A stretch of DNA of 56,635 nucleotides from an uncultured Holdemania sp. (GCA_904395815.1 CAJFOC010000030.1:1-56635), one strand, 5' to 3'; positions 7,162 to 15,282 are shown, counted from the stretch's first letter. The notes: generated by a model not told the origin, from the sequence alone. Numbers and translations: made by a program.

Positions 7162-8409
7162 ATGATCACGGAAAGTTTGCTGCGCAGTTATGCCGCGCTG
7201 GCAGTAAGACAGGGCGTCAATGTGCAGAAAGGACAGCTGCTGGTGATTCGGGCTCAGGTGGACAGCGCGCCGTTTGTCCGTCTGTGCGTGGAGGAAGCCT
7301 ATCGTGCCAACGCGGGAGAAGTCATCGTTCAGTGGCAGGATGATCTCATCAGCAAAACCGCCTATGAATGGGCGGATACCGAAGTGCTGTGTCAGGTGCC
7401 GGAGTGGCAGAAAGACAGGGAACAGCACTGGGTGGACCGCGGCTATTGCCTGCTGAACATCAGCTCGGAAATTCCGGGACTGATGTCGGCGATCGATGCA
7501 GCCAAAATCCAGCAGGTGACGACAGCCCGGCGCCGGGCGCTGGAAAAATTTCAGGATTACACGATGTCCAATCAGGGACAGTGGTGTATCCTTGCCATTC
7601 CCAATCCGCAATGGGCGCAGAAGGTGTTTCCGGAGTGCGATCCTGAGGAAGCGGTGGACCGGCTGTGGCAGGCGATTCTGCATTCGGTAAGAATCGATGG
7701 CCGGCAGGATCCGGCGGCGCGCTGGAGAGAACATGACGAAAAACTGGCGCGGCAGAGCGAATGGCTGAATCGTCAGCAGTTTACGTCACTGCATTTCCGC
7801 AACGGTCTGGGAACCGATCTGACGGTGGCTTTGCCTGAGGATCATCTGTGGGCAGGGGGAGCGGAGAAAACGCAGCAGGGGATCGTTTTCAATCCCAACA
7901 TGCCGACAGAGGAAATCTTTACCATGCCGATGCGTACCGGCGTCGAAGGGCGTGTCTGCGCGACCCGCCCGCTGAGCTATCAGGGCAAGCTGATTCAGAA
8001 CTTCTGGATTGAGTTTGAAGGCGGCCGGGCGGTGCGCTGGCATGCGGAAGAGGAAGAGGAAACGCTGAGCCGTCTGATTGAGTTTGATGAAGGCAGCTGC
8101 TATCTGGGCGAGGTGGCGCTGGTGGATGTGGATACGCCGATTTTCCGTTCGGGACTGTTGTTTTACAATACGCTGTTTGATGAGAATGCCAGCTGCCATC
8201 TGGCGCTGGGCCGGGCATATCCGATGAACCTGAAGGGCTATCAGACGCTCAGCGAGCAGCAGATGAAAGACAGAGGCTGCAATTTTTCCATGACGCATGT
8301 GGATTTCATGTTTGGCAGTGAAGACATGCGGATCTGCGGTGTTCGTGCCGACGGAACGACAGTGGAGTTTTTCCGCGATGGCCGTTTCTGCATTGCCGAG
8401 GAGAAATAG
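7162..8409 (+). CDS. M29 family metallo-aminopeptidase (AmpS/PepS type)
   Basis: Removes N-terminal residues from peptides using a two-metal site, in the cytoplasm. ATG 7162 is preferred because AGAAGG at 7150-7155 is six bases before it and directly abuts the earlier ATG 7156. The 415 residues match the family: N-terminal SYAALAVRQGVNVQKGQ, a central CYLGEVALVD glutamate region, FDENASCHLALG with a metal-binding His, and MTHVDFMFGS near the C-terminus. It follows the ROK kinase after about 20 bases and probably shares its transcript. No signal peptide is seen. Confidence 0.92.
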   Translation: MITESLLRSYAALAVRQGVNVQKGQLLVIRAQVDSAPFVRLCVEEAYRANAGEVIVQWQDDLISKTAYEWADTEVLCQVPEWQKDREQHWVDRGYCLLNISSEIPGLMSAIDAAKIQQVTTARRRALEKFQDYTMSNQGQWCILAIPNPQWAQKVFPECDPEEAVDRLWQAILHSVRIDGRQDPAARWREHDEKLARQSEWLNRQQFTSLHFRNGLGTDLTVALPEDHLWAGGAEKTQQGIVFNPNMPTEEIFTMPMRTGVEGRVCATRPLSYQGKLIQNFWIEFEGGRAVRWHAEEEEETLSRLIEFDEGSCYLGEVALVDVDTPIFRSGLLFYNTLFDENASCHLALGRAYPMNLKGYQTLSEQQMKDRGCNFSMTHVDFMFGSEDMRICGVRADGTTVEFFRDGRFCIAEEK

Positions 8410-8437
8410 ACAGACGGCAAGGGACTTGGGGGAACGC

Positions 8438-8466
8438 TTGGCGGCTTGGACAACAGGTGGTATAAT
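8438..8466 (+). promoter_or_regulatory. promoter before the DUF2779 gene
   Basis: TTGGCG (8438-8443), 17-base spacer, TATAAT (8461-8466), with an extended TGG just before the -10. Confidence 0.65.
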
Positions 8467-8483
8467 CAAACCGGTGATAACCT

Positions 8484-10007
8484 ATGTTTCATACATCGGA
8501 TTGTAAAAAATACTGCCGCTGTTCCCGGCAGTTCTGGCTGAGCTGGAAGGAGCCGCTGCCGCCCTTTTCTCCCTTTGTCCGGATGGACGGGGATCTGACG
8601 GAGCTGGCCTGCCGCAAGCTGGGCGTGGATCCCGATATGAATTTCCGGGGCATCCGCGGCGATGATCCGCAGCGGGCAAAAGAAGCGCTGAACTGGGCTG
8701 ACTGGTTGATTTCGCCACGATTTGAAGCCGCGGATCTCAGGGTCAAGATTCCGTTTCTGCATCGAACAGAGGCGGGATGGGACGTGTATTTTCTTTATGG
8801 CGGTCATTTTCCAACGGAAGCGGAAGCTTTTGGCTTCGGTCTGAGTCTGTGGGTGCTGCAGCAGCAGTCGATCCCGGTCAGCCACGTCCGGCTGATTCAT
8901 CTCAATCACCGCTATGTCCGCGGTGCACAGCTGGATCCGCAGGAATTGCTGCTGATCTCGGATCATTTCTATAACGAGGCCGGACGGCCGAAAAGAGCGA
9001 TTGAAGAGGTATTGCGGCAGCAGCGGCTGGAAGTTTCCGCTCTGCTGCAGCAGATGCGAAGCTGTCTGGATCAGCCGGCGCCGCCGCCATGGCGCCGGCC
9101 ATGCTGTACCCGCCGCAACAAATGCGCCTATTATCAGCGCTGTTTTCCGCAAGAGCAGCAGCTGGAGGCAGATTCGATCATGACGCTGGTTTCTTCGCAA
9201 CACAAGGCGGACATGGCGGCTATGGGCCGGCTTCGTTTACAGGATGCGGATCTGCAGCAGCTGGAAGGGACCCGGCAGCAGTTTGCGCAGATTCGCGCCG
9301 CTCAGCAGGGCGGTTGTTATGTCGATGTGCTGGGATTGCAGAGCTGGATGGACAGCGTGCTGAAAGAGCCGCTGTGTTTTCTTGATTTTGAATGGGAAAC
9401 CTACGCGATTCCGCCTTATGAAGGCATGCGATGTTATCAGCCGCTGCCGTTTCAGTATTCGCTGCACATTCAAAACGAGGACGGTTCGCTGATTCATCGC
9501 GAATATATCGGCGTGCATGATTGCCGCCGTGAATGGATCGAGCGGCTGCTGGCGGATCTTCCCTGCCGTGGCAGCATTCTCGCCTACAATGCCGAAGGCG
9601 CGGAAAAAATCCGTCTGCAGGAGCTGGCGCAGCAATTTCCCTGCTATGCGCCGCAGCTGAAACGGATCGCGGCGAGGATGGTGGATCTGTCGTTTCCATT
9701 TCAGAGCGGGCTGGTTTATGATCTGCGCATGCGGGGAATGTATTCGCTGAAAGCCCTGCTGCCGATTGCCGATGCGACCCAGAATTATCAGGATCTGGAT
9801 ATTCATCAGGGGATGGAAGCGGTACTGCAGTGGCGGCAGCTTGATCTGCAGGATCCGCAGGCGGATCCGGCGGCGATTCGCGCTCATCTGCTGGAATACT
9901 GCGGCATGGATACCTATTCCATGATCGTGGTGCTGAGATGGCTGAAACGGCTTGTGCGCGAACATCAGCCGGCATTTCGAAAACAGAACGATCCCGTGGC
10001 GGGATAA
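8484..10007 (+). CDS. DUF2779 protein: degenerate Cas4/RecB-like half plus DEDD-type exonuclease half
   Basis: A 507-residue protein of the DUF2779 family. The N-terminal half has cysteines at CKKYCRC (7, 11, 13) and a second cluster CCTRRNKCAYYQRC near 208-222, the arrangement of an iron-sulphur-stapled Cas4/AddB-like nuclease. Where that fold should show the D...ExK active site, the sequence reads WDVYFLYGGH, so the acidic residue and lysine are missing. The C-terminal half has an RNase H-like DEDD set: FLDFEWE (Asp301, Glu303), ILAYNAEGAEK, MVDLSF (Asp401) and YCGMDT (Asp476). It is therefore probably a 3'-5' exonuclease with a nucleic-acid-binding, catalytically dead front domain (inference). 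The ribosome site is weak (GGTGAT). Confidence 0.8.
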   Translation: MFHTSDCKKYCRCSRQFWLSWKEPLPPFSPFVRMDGDLTELACRKLGVDPDMNFRGIRGDDPQRAKEALNWADWLISPRFEAADLRVKIPFLHRTEAGWDVYFLYGGHFPTEAEAFGFGLSLWVLQQQSIPVSHVRLIHLNHRYVRGAQLDPQELLLISDHFYNEAGRPKRAIEEVLRQQRLEVSALLQQMRSCLDQPAPPPWRRPCCTRRNKCAYYQRCFPQEQQLEADSIMTLVSSQHKADMAAMGRLRLQDADLQQLEGTRQQFAQIRAAQQGGCYVDVLGLQSWMDSVLKEPLCFLDFEWETYAIPPYEGMRCYQPLPFQYSLHIQNEDGSLIHREYIGVHDCRREWIERLLADLPCRGSILAYNAEGAEKIRLQELAQQFPCYAPQLKRIAARMVDLSFPFQSGLVYDLRMRGMYSLKALLPIADATQNYQDLDIHQGMEAVLQWRQLDLQDPQADPAAIRAHLLEYCGMDTYSMIVVLRWLKRLVREHQPAFRKQNDPVAG

Positions 10008-10019
10008 AAGGAGGAAACC

Positions 10020-10964
10020 ATGAGAATCTTTGATCTGCATGCCGATATCGGCTGGGATATTCTTCATCAGCATCAACAGGGAAGAACGGGGGTGCTGCGC
10101 TCTGATCATTTGGACAAGCTGGCGGCTGGCGAGGTCGAGGGCGTGGGGATCGCCTGTTATTTCGAAGGAGAGGAAAGCTGGGAGCAGATGCAGCAGATGG
10201 TGCTGGCTACCCGGCAGGAGATTGAAGCCACGCTCGATCGCGTTACGTGGATCCGGGGCCGTCAGGATCTGACGGAAACCGGCAAACCGCATGTGATTAT
10301 GACGGTGGAGGGCATGTGCGGTATCCGCGATCAGGCGGAGCAGAAAATTCAGTGGCTGTACGATCAGGGCGTGCGGATCGCTTCACTGTGCTGGAACGAA
10401 GAAAATGCGCTGGCGACCGGCGTCAAGGGAACAGTTGTTCGCGGCCTGAGTGAGGAAGGACGCAAGGCGGTTCGCAAAATGGAAGAGCTGGGCATGATTC
10501 TGGATGTGTCTCATACCAATGAAAAAACGTTCTGGGATATGATCGAGGTGACTGAAGGCCCGCTGATCGCTACCCATTCCAATGCCCGCGCTTTGCGTGC
10601 GGTGGACCGCAACCTGACCGATCAGCAGATCCGGGCCATCGCTTTGCGGGGCGGACTGATCGGTCTGAATGCGGCCAGAAACTTCATCGCCGCGGATCCG
10701 CAGCAGCAGGATGCGCTGCATCTGGCCGCCCATGGCCGCTACATTGCGGATCTGGCAGGGGTCAACACTTTGGCGGTCGGCTTTGATTTCATGGATTTTC
10801 TTGACGGGCATACAACGTCCATGGCCAGCGATCTGACTCATGCTGGCCAGGCGCAGAATCTGATGAAAGGATTGCGGGCGCAGGGCTTCAGTGAACAGCA
10901 GTGCCGTGATATCGGATATGACAATGTGATCGGGCTGCTGAAGCGGGTGCTGAAACAGGAATGA
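10020..10964 (+). CDS. M19 family membrane-type dipeptidase
   Basis: Zinc dipeptidase of the renal dipeptidase family, acting on dipeptides, including those with D-residues at the second position. The 314 residues carry DLHAD at 5-9 (first metal ligands His7 and Asp9), TVEGM (bridging Glu), DVSHTN and IATHSNARA (metal-binding His residues) and the closing GFDFMDF. No signal peptide is present, so it is cytoplasmic. A strong AAAGGAGG ribosome site precedes ATG 10020, only 12 bases after the DUF2779 gene, so the two are co-transcribed. Confidence 0.93.
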   Translation: MRIFDLHADIGWDILHQHQQGRTGVLRSDHLDKLAAGEVEGVGIACYFEGEESWEQMQQMVLATRQEIEATLDRVTWIRGRQDLTETGKPHVIMTVEGMCGIRDQAEQKIQWLYDQGVRIASLCWNEENALATGVKGTVVRGLSEEGRKAVRKMEELGMILDVSHTNEKTFWDMIEVTEGPLIATHSNARALRAVDRNLTDQQIRAIALRGGLIGLNAARNFIAADPQQQDALHLAAHGRYIADLAGVNTLAVGFDFMDFLDGHTTSMASDLTHAGQAQNLMKGLRAQGFSEQQCRDIGYDNVIGLLKRVLKQE

Positions 10965-10976
10965 AACAATGAAAAA

Positions 10977-10997
10977 GGGGCCGGATCATCCGGCCCC
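10977..10997. terminator. GC-rich hairpin after the dipeptidase gene
   Basis: GGGGCCGGA (10977-10985), loop TCA, TCCGGCCCC (10989-10997). There is no T run on the plus strand; A residues before it would give a U run only on the minus strand. Still the likely end of the dipeptidase transcript. Confidence 0.5.
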
Positions 10998-11038
10998 TGC
11001 AGTTTCAGTATAGCATGAAAATCTCCGTCTTTAAAGAC

Positions 11039-11067
11039 TGAACTTTTTTTCAGTGTCAGGCTATACT
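11039..11067 (+). promoter_or_regulatory. predicted promoter of hpf
   Basis: TATACT at 11062-11067 with a poor -35 (TGAACT, 11039-11044) 17 bases upstream; strong AAGGAGG ribosome site follows. Confidence 0.45.
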
Positions 11068-11095
11068 AAAGGTATCAACAAAGGAGGAATCATTC

Positions 11096-11623
11096 ATGAA
11101 GTTTGAAATTGTCGGAAAAAATGTCAGTGTCACTGAAGGAATGAGAGCCAAAATTGAGAAAAAACTGTCCTTTCTGGAAAAGTACCTGTTGATCGATCCT
11201 TCAACGACGGCCCGGGTTGTCGTCCGTACTTATCCGCTGGCACAGAAAATTGAAGTTACGATTCCGACCAAGGTCGGTACGCTGAGAACCGAAGTGGAAC
11301 ATGAGGATCTGTATGCGGCGATCGATCTGGCTATCGATAAACTGGAAGATCAGATTCGCCGTCAGAAAACCCGTCTATCCCGCCGGCATAAGGAAAAGCT
11401 GGCGCTGAGCTTCATCGAGGAAGATGAGGAAGTGCTGAAACAGGAGGATGTCGCTGTCAGAACCAAAACGGTGAAAGCGGAAAAGATGGATCTGGAAGAA
11501 GCCATCATGCGGATGGAAATGCTGGGACATTCCTTCTTTATTTACACGGATGAAGAAACTGACAGCATCGCCGTTGTCTACAAGCGCAAAAACGGCGGCT
11601 ACGGTTTGCTGGAAACAGAATAA
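11096..11623 (+). CDS. hpf: ribosome hibernation promoting factor, long form
   Basis: Binds the 30S subunit and drives formation of inactive 100S ribosome dimers in slow growth. The 175 residues have the N-terminal HPF/RaiA domain (about 1-100, with the basic RRQKTRLSRRHKEK segment) and the extra C-terminal dimerisation domain (about 118-175, EKMDLEEAIMRMEMLGHSFF), which defines the long form that alone can dimerise ribosomes. The gene stands alone between a hairpin and a terminator. Confidence 0.95.
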   Translation: MKFEIVGKNVSVTEGMRAKIEKKLSFLEKYLLIDPSTTARVVVRTYPLAQKIEVTIPTKVGTLRTEVEHEDLYAAIDLAIDKLEDQIRRQKTRLSRRHKEKLALSFIEEDEEVLKQEDVAVRTKTVKAEKMDLEEAIMRMEMLGHSFFIYTDEETDSIAVVYKRKNGGYGLLETE

Positions 11624-11645
11624 GGCCTGACGGCCTTTTCTTTTT
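11622..11645 (+). terminator. terminator of hpf
   Basis: AAGGCC (11622-11627), loop TGAC, GGCCTT (11632-11637), followed by a T-rich tract to 11645. The stem starts within the stop codon. Confidence 0.82.
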
Positions 11646-11746
11646 GGGGAAGAGGCGGGGGAGGAATTTTCATCCGTCCGCTGTTGGAAAACGACAAAAA
11701 ACCCCGTCGGGCTTTCTTATGATAAAAACAGAGAAAGGAGAGAAAA

Positions 11747-12649
11747 GTGAACAGCTATGTGGAGGTAACGATCATCTTCGGCAGTGTGCTGAACGTGTCC
11801 AGTCAGCTGCTGGCCGCCTGGCTCTGCCGCCGCAGCGTCTCCTTGAAGCGATTGTTGGCACTGTGCTGGATTACTCCGGCACTGGGGGCGCTGATGTGGT
11901 TTGAGGGCGGCGTATGGCTGACGGGAATAGCGGAGCTGATCTGTGCGGCAGGGGTTTTTTCCTTCTGCTTTCCGGCGCTGTTATTTGGCTGGGGGATCCG
12001 GTTTCTGCTGAGCTATGGGCTGATGAAACTGTTTCACGGGTCCCTGCTGCGTTTTCAGCTGTTTTTACCGGCATCCTGCGGCGGCTGGGTGGTTGTCGCG
12101 GCCGGACTGATCGGGATCGACGTTCTGATTCAGAAGCGGCTGGGGCAGGGACTGGCTGATACGGAATACCTGTATCCGGTGATTCTGATGCTGCCGCAGG
12201 GACGTCAGCGGCTTTGCGGTTACCTGGATTCAGGCAACAGCGCCGTTTTTGAAGGACTGCCGCTGGTTTTTGTCCGCCCGTCGCTGTGCCGCCAGCTGCA
12301 AAACCGTTCCGGCCACTGGCTGTCCATTCAGACCGTTCAGGGCTGTCAGCATCTGGCTGCGTGGCGGATGAGGCTGATCATTCCGGGGCAGTTTGAGCGC
12401 GAGGTCTGGCTGGCCGGCAGTGAAGCGCTGGAGGATTGCGGTTATGATGTTTTGCTGAACCGGATGCTGTTCACTGTGAAAAAAACTGATGAAACGATGG
12501 ATTCGATGGCTGCTGGCCTGCCTGCGCTCACGCGGCGGCAAAAGCGTCTATTTCATTCAAAGCGGCGAGGTGCTGCCTCATCCGCTGGACAAACAACAGG
12601 AGCAGCAGGCGCTGATCGACTGGGAAAATGGCGATCGCAGCGCCCGTGA
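11747..12649 (+). CDS. spoIIGA: SpoIIGA-type sigma-E processing peptidase
   Basis: Membrane aspartic-type protease that activates pro-sigma-E in the mother cell. It starts at GTG 11747 after AAGGAGAG. Residues 1-130 form about five membrane segments; the protease domain carries the DSGN motif at 161-164 ([11 protein letters not shown]). The recognisable domain ends near residue 245. The open frame then runs 53 codons into sigE and yields an Arg-rich tail with no family character. Just before it lies A7 (12479-12485), and in the -1 frame a TGA at 12487-12489 overlaps the sigE ATG as TGATG. The functional end may be there (see findings). The family call rests on DSGN, topology and the sigE neighbour. 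Confidence 0.85.
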   Translation: MNSYVEVTIIFGSVLNVSSQLLAAWLCRRSVSLKRLLALCWITPALGALMWFEGGVWLTGIAELICAAGVFSFCFPALLFGWGIRFLLSYGLMKLFHGSLLRFQLFLPASCGGWVVVAAGLIGIDVLIQKRLGQGLADTEYLYPVILMLPQGRQRLCGYLDSGNSAVFEGLPLVFVRPSLCRQLQNRSGHWLSIQTVQGCQHLAAWRMRLIIPGQFEREVWLAGSEALEDCGYDVLLNRMLFTVKKTDETMDSMAAGLPALTRRQKRLFHSKRRGAASSAGQTTGAAGADRLGKWRSQRP

Positions 12650-13187
12650 CAAGCTGATTGAGCATAACCTGCGGCTGGTCGTTTACATTGCCAAGCGTTA
12701 TGAAACCAATCCGATCTTCATGGAAGATCTGATCAGTATCGGAACGATCGGTCTGATCAAGGCGGTCAACACGTTCAAGCGCGATAAGAATATCAAACTG
12801 GTGACCTATGCTTCCCGCTGCATCGAAAATGAAATTCTGATGTTTCTGCGCAAGAAAAACCGCCGCCGGGCCGAAGTCTCTTTTGATGAACCACTGAATG
12901 TCGACTACGATGGCAACGAACTGCTGCTGTCCGATATTCTGGGAACGGAAGGAGACATTGTGGCCGAGGAATTTTACGCTCAGGAAGACAAGCGGCAGCT
13001 CAGAAAGGCGATGGAAAAACTGAAGGACAACGAACGGATGATTCTGGAAATGCGCTATGGCATCAATCATGAAGAACTGACGCAGAAAGATATCGCCGAT
13101 CAGCTCGGCATTTCGCAATCCTATATTTCACGGCTGGAAAAACGCATCATTCAGAAGCTCAGAACGCAGCTGATCCGTCAGGATTGA
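12489..13187 (+). CDS. sigE: RNA polymerase sigma factor SigE, made as a pro-protein
   Basis: Mother-cell sporulation sigma factor. The 232 residues start with a hydrophobic/basic pro-sequence (about residues 1-20, [13 protein letters not shown]) followed by [15 protein letters not shown], which aligns with the pro-sigma-E processing region. Region 2 shows [29 protein letters not shown] and [16 protein letters not shown]; region 4 ends with the helix-turn-helix [20 protein letters not shown]. There is no Shine-Dalgarno before ATG 12489, so translation probably depends on coupling to spoIIGA. In bacilli and clostridia sigG normally follows; here a MarR gene does. SigK is an alternative but the partner gene favours SigE. 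Confidence 0.93.
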   Translation: MKRWIRWLLACLRSRGGKSVYFIQSGEVLPHPLDKQQEQQALIDWENGDRSARDKLIEHNLRLVVYIAKRYETNPIFMEDLISIGTIGLIKAVNTFKRDKNIKLVTYASRCIENEILMFLRKKNRRRAEVSFDEPLNVDYDGNELLLSDILGTEGDIVAEEFYAQEDKRQLRKAMEKLKDNERMILEMRYGINHEELTQKDIADQLGISQSYISRLEKRIIQKLRTQLIRQD

Positions 13188-13226
13188 AAGTTCGAAACTT
13201 GACACAATCTGAAAAAAAGCTAAAAT
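13188..13226 (+). promoter_or_regulatory. promoter and candidate operator of the MarR gene
   Basis: TTGACA (13199-13204), 16-base spacer, TAAAAT (13221-13226). The inverted repeat AAGTT-CGA-AACTT at 13188-13200 abuts the -35, a good position for autorepression by the MarR protein. Confidence 0.7.
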
Positions 13227-13248
13227 AACTTTTAATGGAGGTGATGCC

Positions 13249-13755
13249 ATGAGTCGGGTACATGAAACGGTCAACGGCCTGCTGGTGGAAGTGTTCAATC
13301 ATATCCTGTTTATTGAAGAGCGGTACATGAAGCAGATGGGCGTCACCTTGTCGATGACGGAAGTCCACATTCTGGAGAATGTGCAAAAAAGTCAGACCAA
13401 AACGCTGGGAGATGTCGCACGGTTACAGATGGTGACGCCGGGAACGCTGAGCGTGGCCGTCAATTCTCTGGTCCGCAAGGGATATATCATGAAGTGCAAA
13501 GACATGCAGGATAAGCGGGTCGTACGTCTGCTTCTGTCTGCCAGGGCGGAAGAGGTGCTGCGCATTCATCAGCAGTTCCATACCCGGATGGTGGACAGCT
13601 GCATCGCGGATCTGGATCTGGAAAAGGAAGAAGTCATGATTGAAAGCCTGGAGAAAATTCTGAATTATTTCCGGGCGGAGCTGGATCGGAACACACGTCA
13701 GCTGGAAGAAAAAAAACAGCGCGCCAAAAAGACGAAAGAGCAGCAGAAGGCATGA
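13249..13755 (+). CDS. MarR family transcriptional regulator
   Basis: A 168-residue winged helix-turn-helix regulator. Recognition elements are TLSMTEVHILENVQK, KTLGDVARLQMVTPGTLSVAVNSLVRKGYI (recognition helix about 62-75) and the wing DKRVVRLLLSARAEEVL. The C-terminus is a charged Lys/Glu tail (EEKKQRAKKTKEQQ) beyond the usual family length. GGAGGTGAT precedes the ATG. The inverted repeat over its own -35 suggests autoregulation. In lactobacilli a similar MarR (FabT) controls fatty acid synthesis, but no fab genes follow here, so the ligand is unknown. Confidence 0.9.
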   Translation: MSRVHETVNGLLVEVFNHILFIEERYMKQMGVTLSMTEVHILENVQKSQTKTLGDVARLQMVTPGTLSVAVNSLVRKGYIMKCKDMQDKRVVRLLLSARAEEVLRIHQQFHTRMVDSCIADLDLEKEEVMIESLEKILNYFRAELDRNTRQLEEKKQRAKKTKEQQKA

Positions 13756-13772
13756 GCAGTCATGCCTTTTTT
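13749..13772 (+). terminator. terminator of the MarR gene
   Basis: GGCATGA (13749-13755), loop GCAG, TCATGCC (13760-13766), then six T. The stop codon is part of the stem. Confidence 0.9.
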
Positions 13773-13779
13773 CTGTTGA

Positions 13780-13808
13780 TTGACTTTCCCGGATGGATCG
13801 CCTACAAT
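13780..13808 (+). promoter_or_regulatory. promoter of the cytidylate-kinase-like gene
   Basis: TTGACT (13780-13785), 17-base spacer, TACAAT (13803-13808). Confidence 0.75.
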
Positions 13809-13843
13809 GAAGAAAACAGGGGATAGAAAAGAGGAGAAGAGCG

Positions 13844-14419
13844 ATGACATTGCCAATCATTACCGTCAGCCGGCAATATGGTTCCGCCGGTCGGGATGTC
13901 GCAAGAAAGGTGGCGCAGAGCCTGCAGATTCCTTATTATGACAAGGAACTGATCGCCATGACGGCCAAAAAGACCGGGTTTTCTGAGGAATTTGTCCGCA
14001 AGGAGGAAATGAAACGGTCTTCCGTGCTCAGCAATTCTCTGTTCAGTCTCAGTCAGATGATGGATGTTCAGGTTTTTCTGGCGCAGACGGAAGTCATTCA
14101 GCAGCTGGCGGTACAGCCATGCGTGATCGTCGGGCGCTGCGCGGATTATGTGCTGCGCGATCGGAACCTTCTCAGCGTATTCATCAACGCGCCGCTGGCG
14201 GATCGCATTGAACGGGTAAAATCTTCCTATCAGCGGCGGGAAAAGGATATCCGGGCGCTGGTGTTGAGAACGGACAAGGAACGCAAAGCGTATTATGATT
14301 ATTATACGGACAAAAACTGGGGCGACAGCGGTTCCTACGATCTGACGATCAACAGTTCCATCGGTCTGGATCTGACGTGCGAGCTGATCGTCACTGCGGC
14401 CCGCGGCTGGCAACGTTAA
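13844..14419 (+). CDS. cytidylate kinase-like family protein
   Basis: A 191-residue P-loop protein of the cytidylate-kinase-like family (AAA/CMP-kinase fold). The N-terminus ITVSRQYGSAGRDVARKVA is the family's modified phosphate loop (GSAGRD in place of GxxGxGKS). Next come YYDKELI and an EEF.RKEE segment, then VIVGRCADYVLRDR, the second nucleotide-site motif, and a lid-like RRE.D region. True CMP kinase is usually a separate gene (cmk); the substrate of this family is not established, so a nucleoside-monophosphate kinase role is only suggested. It has its own promoter and terminator. Confidence 0.82.
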   Translation: MTLPIITVSRQYGSAGRDVARKVAQSLQIPYYDKELIAMTAKKTGFSEEFVRKEEMKRSSVLSNSLFSLSQMMDVQVFLAQTEVIQQLAVQPCVIVGRCADYVLRDRNLLSVFINAPLADRIERVKSSYQRREKDIRALVLRTDKERKAYYDYYTDKNWGDSGSYDLTINSSIGLDLTCELIVTAARGWQR

Positions 14420-14425
14420 ACCACC

Positions 14426-14446
14426 AAAGAGCGCAAGCTCTTTTTT
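14426..14446 (+). terminator. terminator of the cytidylate-kinase-like gene
   Basis: AAAGAGC (14426-14432), loop GCAA, GCTCTTT (14437-14443), with T run to 14446. Confidence 0.85.
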
Positions 14447-14468
14447 CCTTTCAGAAAGGGGGATAACG

Positions 14469-15278
14469 ATGATTGAAGACATTGCGCCGCATCGGCTGAA
14501 CAATCAGTTCCAGCGCCGTCAGCCTGATGCTGACGACTGGCTGATCGCTGTTGATGGCGATCAGGTACTGATGAGCGAGGGAGCGAGGAGTTTTCCCCGG
14601 GTAGCACAGCTGCGGCAGCGGCTGGAGCTGGTATATCTGTTTGAGATTGACGGTATGGGAGTTTTTCTGACAGACGAACCGGTGTTTCTGCCGCAGACGT
14701 TCTGGGTGCCGGCATCGATGCTGCGTCATCTGAAACCCAATGTGCTGGCGCTGGCCGGGGTGACGGCGCTGCAGATCGCCGCTTGGCGGAAGCAGCGGCA
14801 GTTTTGCGGTTGCTGCGGCGGCGCGATGCGGGACAGCGAAACGGAGCGGGCCCGTATCTGCAAGCGGTGCGGGCATATCGAATATCCGACGATCGCTCCC
14901 TGCGTGATCACGGCGGTGATCGACCGGCAGCGCGGACGCCTTCTGGTTGTCAGAAATCCGGGCCGGGATCATCTGGCGCTGGTGGCCGGATATGTGGAAG
15001 TGGCGGAAACACTGGAAGATGCGGTTCGCCGCGAGGTGTGGGAAGAAGTAGGGTTACGGACAGGCAAACTGACCTATTATGGTTCGCAACCCTGGGCTTT
15101 CTCTTCTTCTCAGATGGCCGCTTTTGTCAGCGAACTGCAGGGGGAAGCAAAGCTGCGGTTACAGAAAGAGGAGATTGCTGAAGCGATGTGGCTGAAACCG
15201 CAGCAGCTGCCGGACAATCCTGATCCGCTGAGCATCGGTCATCAGATGATGCAGCAGTTCCGTCAGGGACGTCTTTGA
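14469..15278 (+). CDS. nudC: NAD+ diphosphatase (NADH pyrophosphatase / RNA deNADding), NudC
   Basis: Hydrolyses NAD(H) to NMN(H) and AMP and can remove NAD caps from RNA. The 269 residues include the four-cysteine zinc ribbon (FCGCCGG ... ICKRCGH), a complete Nudix box beginning GYVEVAETLEDAV and ending RREVWEEVGL, and, after it, SQPWAFSSSQM. The SQPWPFPxS motif defines NudC-type enzymes; here two prolines are replaced (Ala and Ser), a mild variation. The ribosome site lies within AGAAAGGGGG. It ends in a terminator shared with the convergent downstream gene. Confidence 0.94.
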   Translation: MIEDIAPHRLNNQFQRRQPDADDWLIAVDGDQVLMSEGARSFPRVAQLRQRLELVYLFEIDGMGVFLTDEPVFLPQTFWVPASMLRHLKPNVLALAGVTALQIAAWRKQRQFCGCCGGAMRDSETERARICKRCGHIEYPTIAPCVITAVIDRQRGRLLVVRNPGRDHLALVAGYVEVAETLEDAVRREVWEEVGLRTGKLTYYGSQPWAFSSSQMAAFVSELQGEAKLRLQKEEIAEAMWLKPQQLPDNPDPLSIGHQMMQQFRQGRL

Positions 15279-15282
15279 TCAT

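Noticed and set aside
8484-10007. Defence island around the DUF2779 nuclease-like protein
   Set aside because: Neighbours are peptidases and a sugar kinase; no restriction, toxin or CRISPR genes are present.
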